Shown in pieces: positions 12,601-22,584 of a stretch of DNA of 64,000 nucleotides. A model generated the notes under the pieces. It was given only the letters and a program-made list of their open reading frames with translations. It was not told where the DNA came from and searched no databases. The DNA is taken from positions 7,750,001 to 7,814,000 of the forward strand of contig CAJFCV020000006.1 of NCBI GenBank assembly GCA_904066235.2. Direction: 5' to 3'. The stretch is from Bursaphelenchus xylophilus. Lineage: Eukaryota; Nematoda; Chromadorea; Rhabditida; Aphelenchoididae. A program made the position numbers and the translations under genes. Within the stretch, counting starts at the first letter, position 1. Each line of letters opens with the position of its first letter.

Positions 12601-13456
12601 TAATTCGGGAAAGCCCTGAGGCTACGAAATCAGTCTATTGTATCCATGCCATTGGAGGGACTGTGTATCCATACTATTCTTTACTCAGTTTTTGGCCAGA
12701 GGATTGTAATATTTATGGAATTGGATACGATGACACCATCGAGGCTGATGATCTAATCGGATTGGCCAAGTTTTATCACAAAACGGTAAGTATAAAGATA
12801 TTTTTTAAAAGAATGTTTAGCTTTTTTTGCTGAAATAAACATATTTTTAAGATCCTTTATCACGTCAAAAAAGGAAATCTTCCATTTTTTTTACTTGGAC
12901 ATTCCCTAGGAGGAATTTTGGCATGGGAAATCGCAATCATGCACCATGTTAACTCTCAAATCTCCGTGATCGTTATGGCCGTTGACTCCTGGGCCCTGGA
13001 TAATCACAAATTAAACGAATCGGCTATTAAAAGTTATCTTACAGTAAGAAGGTCATCAAAATCAAATCCTTTTAGACTCAATTTGAACACTTCGATAATC
13101 GAAAAGAGCTGCTGATCAGATCGATGAAGTTATGCAAGATGCTGAAATCCCATACAATAAGTAATTCTGGACTTAAAATCATATTATTCAAGGCAAAAGA
13201 CCTTGGAAAAAGCGAAATTAATTCAGCGATACGGTAAGAGCTTTAGAGAATTATTGTATTTTTATGGGTTATGTTAATTTTACTATATTTTAGAAGAGAT
13301 CTCACACAAAATATGGTCAGATCAGTGATCGACAACGGCTGGGGATTTTATTGTGATGATCTGGAGGTAATCCCAGTAAACGGAGATCACGATTCTCTGA
13401 TTTCACATCTCAATGAACACAAGAAACAGATCCATAATATCATAAATCAGATATAA
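1..13456 (+). CDS. pks-1: Hybrid polyketide synthase / non-ribosomal peptide synthetase (nemamide-type PKS-1), 5' partial
   Basis: Multidomain assembly line for a polyketide-peptide. The reading frame is open from base 3 and starts inside a ketoreductase, so the 5' part lies outside the window. Exons: <1-10523, 10575-11757, 11824-12785, 12852-13043, 13076-13233, 13294-13456; all joins keep frame and use GT/AG. Domains in order are KR (tail), ACP, AT, DH-like, KS, KR, ACP, KS, AT, KR, PCP, C, A, PCP, TE. Known biology: C. elegans PKS-1 and NRPS-1 together make nemamides in the canal-associated neurons, and PKS-1 also ends in an NRPS module with a thioesterase. Orthology to pks-1 is inferred from this architecture and from the terminal C-A-PCP-TE block. 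AATAAA follows the stop by about 15 bp. The first visible exon is over 10.5 kb without an intron, unlike the rest of the window. Confidence 0.9.
775..2560 (+). other. PKS domains: acyltransferase and degenerate dehydratase-like hotdog domain
   Basis: The acyltransferase (about 775-1610) has the active-site elbow GHSLGE and an FPFHS segment; an F-H pair at this place normally goes with malonyl- rather than methylmalonyl-CoA, which is an inference. It is followed by a dehydratase-like double hotdog (about 1860-2560): the first half has DHVLFDLPTAP where HxxxGxxxxP is expected, so the His is present but the Gly is Asp, and the second half has FHYGPSLR and a conserved Asp in SIDLALQSL. No KS precedes this AT inside the window. 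A Lys/Glu-rich, low-complexity linker (about 2620-2960) separates it from the next KS. Confidence 0.75.
3010..5420 (+). other. PKS module: KS - KR - ACP (no adjacent AT)
   Basis: The ketosynthase (about 3010-4130) has the catalytic triad motifs DTACASFST, ECHGTGTS and KSYLGHSEAAS, so Cys-His-His are all in place. A ketoreductase follows (about 4520-5010) with the nucleotide motif GGNSGIG and the Ser/Tyr motifs ISSIAA and GQINYVLAN. The ACP (about 5200-5420) carries GFDSLS. No acyltransferase lies between KS and KR; the AT that could serve this module is the one encoded 5' of the KS. Confidence 0.85.
5505..9500 (+). other. PKS module: KS - AT - KR - PCP
   Basis: The second visible ketosynthase (about 5505-6760) has YSACSSALSA, ECHGTGT and KANLGHCFAASG. 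The acyltransferase (about 6795-7850) has GHSLGE and GFHS. A structural plus catalytic ketoreductase follows (about 7950-9090) with GYGNLGEA and the active-site Ser and Tyr in TSSLSS and SEYVMASN. A carrier protein with GLGGNSL (about 9300-9500) closes the module and feeds the condensation domain directly, so the chain should pass here from polyketide to peptide chemistry. Confidence 0.85.
9540..13456 (+). other. NRPS module: C - A - PCP - TE
   Basis: The condensation domain (about 9540-10690, across the 10523/10575 splice) has QQHIITDGWS; the catalytic second His of HHxxxDG is kept and the first is Gln. The adenylation domain (about 10840-12330) has YTSGSTGVPKA, YGPTETTIW, GFRTGD, GRLDETKKIRGIRID and NTNGKVD with the A10 Lys. 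The PCP has GGHSLT. The thioesterase (about 12610-13456) has GHSLGG, an Asp in AVDSWALD and a C-terminal His in NGDHDS, so a full Ser-Asp-His triad. Whether the TE releases the product or hands it to a partner NRPS cannot be seen here. Confidence 0.88.
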
Positions 13457-13588
13457 ATTCATTAAATTGCATGGAAATAAATCTATTATAAACCAGGCGA
13501 TTTTTTTTTACTTTTTGCATCAAAAAGATTTCAAGTCGATAAAGGAAACACCAGTTACAAACGGTATAGGTCCAGTCATAATCAGTGA

Positions 13589-13906
13589 ATGCCACCTGAC
13601 ACCAATGGAGGTTATAGGGGCGCGTACAATAAAAGATTAATTTTTAGTCCCCAAACAGCTTCTACTATAATGCCAAGAGCTAGACACCTGCGCGGAATGA
13701 CGCGTGGATTGTTTTCCGACCTCAGAAAAAAGTCGACCACCATCCTGCGAGATGTCAAAAACAAGAAGTCCCGGCTTGATCAAATTCAAAGGAACATCGA
13801 GAAGCAGTCAAAGAAAGTTGTAAAAAAACTTCATCGAATGAGTATCGACAGCGACAAAAGCCTTCCATACATACCATCGTCCTCCGAAGATAGCCAAGAA
13901 AATTAG
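13589..13906 (+). CDS. Small basic protein with a short helical segment, hypothetical
   Basis: A 105-residue single-exon ORF with an ATG at 13589, 132 bp after the PKS stop on the same strand. It is rich in Lys and Arg, and its middle part (residues about 50-85) looks like an amphipathic or coiled-coil helix; the tail is Ser/Asp-rich. No signal peptide, membrane segment or recognised domain is visible. It could be a downstream cistron of the PKS gene, but there is no clear U-rich spliced-leader acceptor directly before the ATG. Real-gene status rests on length and composition only. Confidence 0.45.
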   Translation: MPPDTNGGYRGAYNKRLIFSPQTASTIMPRARHLRGMTRGLFSDLRKKSTTILRDVKNKKSRLDQIQRNIEKQSKKVVKKLHRMSIDSDKSLPYIPSSSEDSQEN

Positions 13907-14004
13907 GAATCATCGTTCAGATAAAATATTATACATAAATTTATCAAATCTATTTAAAAAGTATTATTATTTTCTCAAGATAATAATGTAATAAACTTTA
14001 TCTT

Positions 14005-17000
14005 TTAAAAAATAATGGCACTGAATAATTCAAACATTGAACACCGTTGCTGAGAGTGGTTTTAGATAAGGCGATCCGTAGAGACCAAGGGTTTCCGGGC
14101 CGATGGGAAATGCGTTGTTTTGTTCCCCTAAACAGCAACTCCTTACACGGTAATCCACTTACATTTCGATCGGTTTCCCATCGTTTTCTCTCCTCCGTGA
14201 AGAATTGGATCTGTTGATTTAATTGGGCCTTGAGGGTATTCACTTCCCCTTTAAGGTCATCGACTTCATTCCTAAGCTCAGAATCTCCAGAATTATTGAG
14301 TGATCTGGGGGCGGGGACTGGTTTCTGATTATTCGGTTTTCTCGAGCAGTTATCGCATGCACAATGAGTATCTAGTCTTGTCTTCAATTGTTGTAATTCC
14401 CTCTCAATTTGGCCACAACGACGCTGCATTATCATCTTTTCATCATTCAATTTCTGAACAGAATCTTGCATAATCTGACGTCTTTCCTCTGATTGTCGGA
14501 GCTGTTGACGTAAGATCTTCTCATTTTGTTGAGCTAAATGAAGTTTCTGGCCTAGTTCACCGATCTGTTCCTTATATTGTCGTTCTTTATCCTGATATAC
14601 ACGAATCAAAACCTCTTCGTTCTGCTCCATAGCTTGGCGAACTGAAGTCAATTCGTTCTCCTTGTCTCGGATTAAGGTCTGAAATTTAGAATTTTTGTTG
14701 AATTGCTAAGAAAAGGAGAAAGAGAAAAAAGTTTGCACACAATTTTTGCAAAGATGGGCACAGAAGTTCTCGGCTTTTAGTTTCGTTTCTGGGGCGAATT
14801 TCGGTGCAAGAATGAGTCGGCAGTGATTTTGAAAAATCAGTGAACACTTTCCTGCAGAGATTTCCCAAAACCTGAAGTGGGATTCCCAAATTTTCAAGCT
14901 GTTTTGGCAATGGAATTTTTAAAATCCAGTGCCGCCATTTTTTACACTGACATTCGACCCAACAACAAAAATAAACGCCGAGAGCTTCCGTGACCATCGT
15001 TATGTAAATAAATTGTATTGAGGTTACCTCGTAGTCCACAATCCCTGAATCACTTGGCGATGGAGTGACATGGACTCCATTCCTGGTCGGATTCTCCGAC
15101 ACGGACTTCTTCAGAGCCGTCTGAGACGGTGAATTCGTCGACGAACTGGAAGATGCCGAACTGACCGTAAACTGAGATGATGTAGATCCCGTTGGATGTT
15201 GGGGATTACAAAAGAAAGAGGTCGTTTGTGCCCGCCGCCCCGCATGACTTTGAGATCGGGGTCCATGATGATGATTATGATACAGAGCGGAGTAATTGGG
15301 GCCTTCATCTAAAACAATTAATTTCAGTTCTAATTAATCATCCCTGGTATTAATTAGTCATCTTAATGAGACCAGACCTTTGGCGAGAAGTGGGGGTTTA
15401 TTATTCGGACCATTTCTTCTCGGTTTCCGGCTCCGAAACGGGGAAAAGGCCCGTCTCATGGCCAATGGAAGGCCGGGAATGACTCACCTGAACGTTTTCG
15501 ATCTATGTAGTCGGACACGGTGTCGTAATCATTCTCATCGTGGGTTGCCTGAGGCAGCGAACCAATGGACTTGCCACTGAACAGCTGGCCGCTGAAATCA
15601 GGCAGTTGGTTTCATGAAAATGACAAGGGAATGTGGTCAGAACAATGGGAGAATGACCATCATTTTTATGATTTATGTTATATTTCTTTTGACGGATATT
15701 CCGAATTTTGAGAAATTGGACGAAAAAGAGGAGGAGGAGACAATAAAATATATACCTGGTGGAGGGCTGATAGGGCTGGGGCCGACTGGGGATGGTCGAT
15801 GAAAGATTGCCAATACTTCGGGAATGGTCTCTGCAAAAAAAAACAAGAGTAAATTGAAACTGAATACCACAGTAAACTAAATTACAATGACTCACTTTAA
15901 ACTCTGTTTGTTCTGCAGATTGAATGCCGACTTTACATCCGGACTATTCGAATTCCGATTCTGCTTCAGCACATTCGATTGGAGCGGCCGAAAAGCGATC
16001 GGCCGAACAATTCCATTGTCCTGGAATCGAATTTAAATATTTAAAATGGCCGAATTACCCGACAAAACGTATCTAACCAGTCCATTGCGCCACAATTTAT
16101 GGGCCGCTGACAAGACAAATGACCTTTCGGCCGCTTGCTCGGACTGACACTGAGTTCAGCCGAAGGATAAAAACACCTGACCCCGGTGTCGCAATGGAAT
16201 GGCCAATACTCGGTGACACGGGAGATGAAAGTACCCTTCTTACCTGAGGTTTGATCCCGGACCACGGAAGGATCCTTGCCGGTGGAGGTAATCTCTCACT
16301 GGATTCGTTAGCAATCGACATGGACATTCCCAATGGACGACGCGGCTTCCTCTCGGTCTCATTGAATCCCTCAATGGACTGGACTAATTCGTGGAGACTG
16401 AGCATGTGTTGATCGTGAAGATGGTCCGGAGTGAGGCGTCCGATCGGCTTCAAAGTCCGATGCTCCATGTGGATGTCGTCCTCTCTAACGGAAGCGCTGA
16501 AAACAAGCTGTTTGAAAAACTAAAATAAGATCCAACAATCAAAACAAAATGACTTCAGCAATCGTAAAACGGGTGCAAATGTCATTTTGCGGGTTAAATA
16601 ATGTCATAGAAGCCTCCAAAAGTAATGTCAAATGTATGACGGAGAACTCGAAAAGTAGTCTTCGGGGGATCGGGGAGAGCCGGTCGCTGTGGGATAGGGG
16701 AAAGTTCTCCAGAACATGTCCTTTCCAGAATTTTATTCGATTAAGAAACCCCCGGAAAGGAGCCGAAAATGGAGAGATTAGCTCCGGTCGGATCGCTAGC
16801 CAAATAAACAAAGCCGAGCCTCTCCTCCAATGACAACTTGGAGACCCATCGGAGGGGCATTTCCTGTTATTCGGAGATTAGAATCTCTGAACAGCGCCGT
16901 CTTAAGGTCGCCTCCGGAGATCAGCGCTACTCCTTAAAGACGGCGAGTATTTTCTGTAAAGGTTTCCCTTTCGGTGATTCGGAACTTGTAAATATTAAAC

Positions 17001-20000
17001 CGCCTCGCCACTTCCAAATCGTTTGCAGAGATCAAATATAATACACGAAAAGTTTGAAGAGCCCCAATTTAATAGGTTTAATACTGCTGAACCGAAAAGA
17101 AATGAAGCAAAGGTAGGCTAAACTTTGACATGTTTGTTCACGTATTTATGACACTCACACCCCAAGCACAACCTTTGTAACCACACCCTCCAAAAGAGAG
17201 GACGCTGATATGTTAAATCCATAAAAATAAATCCTCAAATCGAAAAAAGGGATCGATTCGAAAGTTGGAGGCTAAAAAGAGACGCAAAGGAATACCGCCG
17301 CTAATGGCACTGTCAAGAGGTTACTCATCCCTTTTCCCTGCTCTACCCCTTTTCGGAGAGGTAAAAGTTCCCCCGATCGGCAAAGCAAGGTCGAAGAGAT
17401 GATAAGAAAGACATGGTGATAAGTTTATTATACAGGATCGGGCTCTTTTCGTATCGCTTTCCGGAGATTGGGATACAAGAGAGAAGATGATTTTATAAAA
17501 AAGAATCAAACAAACAATGCGAAGAGGTGTCAGGAAGCTAACAATAAGTGAATACGGTCAGAAAAAATATCTACAAATAATATTAGCTTTATACCCTAAA
17601 GTCATCATTTTTGTAAAAGAAAACAGAAAAGTTATTTGAAATAGAATTAAAACCCTTTTAAACTCCGGAAAGGCCTGTAAAGCAACCCTCGGATCCTTAA
17701 TCATGCCTCCCATACCATAAATACTCTCTGAGCGATGTATTTATTTTATGGATGGCCTGCAAAAACTTATTTTACGACCAGATCGAGCAAGGTCACGCAC
17801 TCTCCCCCTTCCCCATGCAAATCTGCATAGGGAGGCAGGAAATGGAGGACTACTCCAATTACCTAACAAAACAATCCCTGGATCGAATTCTCGCCCCTTC
17901 ATCGTCAGATCGAGACAGATGTGGCCTGGCCCATTTAATGGCGTGTCAAAAGATCGGACGCGCAAGTTTGTCGCCTTTTATCTATGTATGGAGTCTCCTC
18001 GTTTTGCCCGCTCCCTGCCCGACCAGATGGCCGTCTTCTTAAGGCGTTCAGCTCATCCCCCGATCTGGCGGCCATTAAAGGCCACGGACTTGGCAATACA
18101 AACATTTCCCAAATAAATAGTTCTTGGTTTATGTTCCCCATCCCTCCATTAAACCCCTAATTCCCATCTTCCTTAAAAACTGACCTTTTATGAAGATGAG
18201 GAAGCGTATTGCTGGCGCCAGCCATCAGAGCATTCTGGGCGGACTGGGAAGAATGAAGAGGTCGAGGCGGTGCCAGACTGGACTGAATTGGTCGCCGGGA
18301 TTGGATTGGCATAGTGTTGACGTCATGTTTGTGATCCGAATCCATGGAAGCGCCTTTTCTGCAAAGACAACATAAGAAGAAGGCATAAAAAACGGCTTAG
18401 TCACTTTCCAACCACTTAGTTGGGAATGCTTAATTAGCCAGTGCAGATTACGCAATGAGCCCCTGTCTAATCCATGATCCCTTCAAGGTGCAAAACTTGC
18501 AAATGACTGAAGCGTCAAGCATCCGTTCGCTTTGTATTACTCTTTTTTGAACTAATAGCCTTGAGACATCCATTCGTTTAGCAGATCCGATTACAAAAAA
18601 TGAACGTAACCTGACGCCAGCAACAACTTACATCCATTTCCACCATTTTTTGGTCATCTTTGGAGAGCTATTGTAAGGAAATAAAGAGCCGATCAGAAGG
18701 AAAGGGGGGGGGCGACTGTTTGCTCTAAAGAAAACCTCGGCGAGTGGCCATTATGCGAAAATAAAGGCGCCGGGGAGGGAAGAAGACAGCGCGATGGATA
18801 GCCAGATCAAGATCGGGTGCTCGAGATCATTATGTACCACTGGCCGGCTAGATGGATGGAATGGGATGTCAGGGATTTTACGAAAGTCCGATTACTTTGG
18901 AGTAATTTCAATCAACATTAAGTGGATTGCCATAAAAACAAGCCCCATTTTACTTACATCAGCACCTTATTCCGTTGGTTTCCATACTCTTTCAGTTTGC
19001 TTTTCCACTTGGCCAATCTGTCCTGAGATCCCATGGTCAAATCGAAGAAGGAGCGACTCAATTTCTCAGCCATTTTCTTGGTCTTTCCATTGACTGATTG
19101 CACCATCTCGTCTTCTTTATCCTCCATTTTCTTTTCCTCCAATTCTGGAGCTGGGAATTTGGGAAGTCCAGAGGAAGCCCTGGGGGTGGGTGTCCGGTCC
19201 TCCTCTTCCGACTCGTCGCTGACCTTGTTCTCAACGCTTTTTGAAGGCTCTGACCGGAACGATTCCACTGAGGAGCTCGCCTCACTCAACCGATCGCAAC
19301 TCAACGAAGCCAGGACTAGGCCCGGGCTTTTGGGCTGAAATTAAATTTGATGGTAGAACAAATATACTCAATATGTAACCTCTTACCCCCAACAAGTCAA
19401 AGAAAACAAACTGGACATTTAACCCGGATAGGCAATAGAAATAGATCGAATTACCTTGACCGTTGTGAGGGCGAGTTTTCTTGGTCGATCTAACGTGAAA
19501 GTTGCGTGAGTCTTCATCAACGGACGATTGCCCACGAACAAAAACTCGTTTGCCTTCAATGCCGGACTCCGATCGACATCGCTAAAGACACATAAATTAA
19601 TTACAAATGTTTGTTTATGGGCCATAATGTTGTCATAGTTGCATAACGATGACTAAAGACTAATTTGGTATCTGTTCGGAAAAAATCAACCTACAGTAGA
19701 CTCCGATATCTATGAAGTGAGGTTCTTGATGCCCCAATCGGTCTTCGTTCCATTACACACTAATTAGCAGCAGCTTTAACGACTAATGTGTCTAATATAA
19801 TATAAGGTCGAGACTTCAATTAACCGAGTCTGTTATTCAAAAGACTCCCTAAAGGAGAAGATGTCTCCGAGATCGTTCCACTTGCAGGCTTCCCCGCAAT
19901 TTCTTTGATAAGTGAAACGTCGCTGAGCTGAAGCGCAAATAGCTGAGAACAGGGAGAGGGCGACTCCAAAAATGCCGTCAATTCATTTCTTTCCGAATAC

Positions 20001-21798
20001 AAAAAGAGTTTAATTTTGAAGTGGTTGCAACGCAATCAATCCCGTTCCATGCTTAATTCGCCTTAGGCTCTCTGCCGGCTTCTGAATCGCTAAAGAAGTC
20101 TTGAAGAAAAGAAAAGGCTGCTGTAGCCAGGTGATGCGATAAAACTGGAAACCCTTAAACGCGACAAAACATCTCCAATGACCGGAAACAAACTCGTTAA
20201 ATATCGAATTCAAACCCGATCGAAGGCAAGGAAAGATGCGCAGAAAATAGTGACATCTATCTATGCGAACGGCGGAGGATAAACAAAAATATTTTCATTT
20301 TTTGAGATCTGCACCCGGATTCGGAAAGGATTCGTAAAAATTCAAATGAACCCATTTCCGATGAAAACTTACCTTTCCATAACTGTGACAGAAATCCTCT
20401 CCAGCAAAGCCCCTTTCTTGATCACCAAGTCCTGCGAGCAGTTCGTTTCGCTGTCACTTTTGTGGGACTCCTTCTCTGACTTGGCCTCTTGAACAGTATC
20501 CTCGACAAGAATGGGCCTGAAACAGTCATCTCCATTCAACGTCCACAAGAGCCCATTCAAAGTAAGACTCACATAACCAAAAAAGAAAGCAGACCGAGTA
20601 GAGTCGTGAAGACAAGGCCCACCAAGTTCGCGACCACCGCCCAGACCTCGGGCATGTCTTCGCAGGTGCGAAACTTTTATTTCCGAGAAGAGAGATCATG
20701 TTCGGAATGACCGCACAACATCTGGACTCAATCAAAGCGACGGCTTAATCAAATAAATGATATTTGATAAGGCCAAGAGAGGGACGCACAAAGGGCCCGG
20801 ACTTGTGAGACACTATAGCCTGAGGGTTCAATAAATTTGGTGAAAAAAGGGAGATTCTATGGACGGTGTGAGCTTTGTCAAGACGGATTGGATTGACAAA
20901 GGATGACAAAAAAGGTGACAATAGATGGCACCGGAAGGTAAAGTAAGCAAAATAATGACGAAGATAACAGATCTCGACAGCTAAAGCAACATAAACGTCC
21001 TTTGAGTTGCGCCGTAATGAGCGTAAAAATAATTTTTCCCAAAAATCCCACTTCTCCCAGCCCAAACTCTTTTCATTCACAAAATTTTATTGCGTATACG
21101 ACTTTACAGAGGCGCTAAGCCGATTTATGGGAATACAAAAAAACTTACTTGTAAAGAGCCGCGCTGCTCTACTTATAAACGCACTCGGAATGTGTTTATT
21201 GTTAACCCGAAGCTCGTTTTAATTACTCAAGACTCCTCAGAGAAGAAGGATAATCAAATAGTCATAAAACCGGAGAAAAAAAGGCGAGATGTTTCGTAAA
21301 AAGCGAGCAAAGAAAGTACTATATAACATCAAACTATCAAAAAAAAATCAAAAACTTTTTCAGTAGCCACTTACTGCTCTTTTGTTTCCTTTTGTGGCGA
21401 TTTTTCTTTTGATTTGTCATCTTTATTTGCCTTTTCTGCTTTTCTTTCTGGTGATAATGGCTTCAGAAGTCGTTTCAATAACTTTGTTGGCGATCTATCC
21501 CTGGATTTCGATTGAACTTTAGGCTTGGGTAAGGTCTCTGGCTTTTCACTTTCCTGTCTAAAAACAAAAAGATTAATGATAATGAGTATCAATTAGCAGG
21601 GTAAACAAAGGGAAAGTGGTATCGGATATCACTGTTAATCTTTTTGGATGAGAAAACAAAAAAATGGTTCTTAAATGGGCTGACTAATCCAATATCCACA
21701 AAAAAGGTTTCTAAATATATCAAATGTCGATTTTCACAAGGTTTGATGACTTACTTTGCCGAGAAAATCTTCAAATCGGTACTGCGACCACGTTCCAT
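14005..21798 (-). CDS. LZTS/FEZ1-family-like coiled-coil scaffold protein
   Basis: About 13 exons give roughly 800 residues. ATG at 21798 (MERGRSTDLKIFSAK), then exons near 21378-21560, 20374-20516, 19455-19580, 18958-19334, 18187-18360, 16248-16500, 15898-16022, 15758-15836, 15490-15596, 15030-15308, 14167-14678 and a terminal exon 14005-14049; the joins I checked keep phase. The first two thirds are Ser/Pro/Lys-rich and probably disordered, with PVPAPR-type SH3-ligand sequence near the end. The large exon 14167-14678 is a coiled coil beginning IRDKENELTSVRQAMEQNEE and continuing VYQDKERQYKEQIGEL, which I recognise as similar to the FEZ1 domain of LZTS proteins. In vertebrates these bind Shank/SPAR-type synaptic scaffolds; a cytoskeletal or synaptic role here is inference. 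Upstream exons are less certain than the coiled-coil exon. Confidence 0.6.
16895..16945. repeat. Short near-perfect hairpin in a long intron
   Basis: CGCCGTCTTAAGG at 16895-16907 is complementary to CCTTAAAGACGGCG at 16932-16945 with a single-base bulge, leaving a 24-base loop. It lies in the 1.7 kb intron (16501-18186) of the coiled-coil gene. The rest of that intron shows no ORF or other repeat that I can identify. Confidence 0.6.
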
Positions 21799-21799
21799 G

Positions 21800-22580
21800 A
21801 CTTGGACCCTGAGGCAAGTAGTGGGTCCCCGCAATCACCGTCCACTTGAAAGGTATCTTTTATTCTTCCGGCTGGTTTGAAGAGCGTCTCTCTGACATAT
21901 AATAAGAGGCCTGAACGGTTAAACAAAACCCCCGAATCTCTCACCTCGGGCCAACTGGTCGACAAAAAAATTTAAACTTTTTTTTCCGAATTCACCGCTC
22001 GAAAACAGCTCTCGACAATATTGGAGTTGATATCCGAATAAGTTTGGGCCCGAGGTCAGCCAAGGACCGGCCTCAAAACCAATTTACAAATACCACTGAC
22101 CAGCTGTTTCGGCTTTGATCCGCGAATAATGCCAGGAGCCCTGAGGCAATGTTCTCACTTATAGGCTCGTTCTGCAGCCACCTCTCATACGTAATCACAA
22201 ACCATGACATCGGCTCGGGTATCGGGTTACAGAAAGTGCAGCCAATAAAAAAAATTTTTTTTGACTGATCTTTTGAGTTGACGGATGGACATAAAGCAAC
22301 CTTAAAAGTGCTATTTCGGATTACTATATGCCTTTAATTCGCTATAACAAATGTCGCCTTTCTTCCTGACTCTTTGAGTTCTCTTTGAACGTCACAAACC
22401 AGGAATAAATATTCGATATGAGTGATGAGAAAGTTGGCGGAAACTGGTGATCTCGGATAAAACAAGAGGGAATATTGGGTGAGTTTATTCGATATTCTAA
22501 ATACATGGCTGGCTGTTTAATGGCAAAAGGGATTCTTTGGCCTTAAAAGTGGTCATGAACATTCGGAAGGTACTAAAACT
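21800..22580. other. Intergenic stretch, probable promoter region of the coiled-coil gene
   Basis: The 780 bases between the coiled-coil gene start and the stop of the first fucosidase gene contain no supported ORF. It is of mixed composition with a few A/T runs near 22240. As both neighbours are on the minus strand, this should hold the 3' end of the fucosidase transcript's neighbour and the promoter of the coiled-coil gene, but no specific site is visible. Confidence 0.4.
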
Positions 22581-22584
22581 AATT

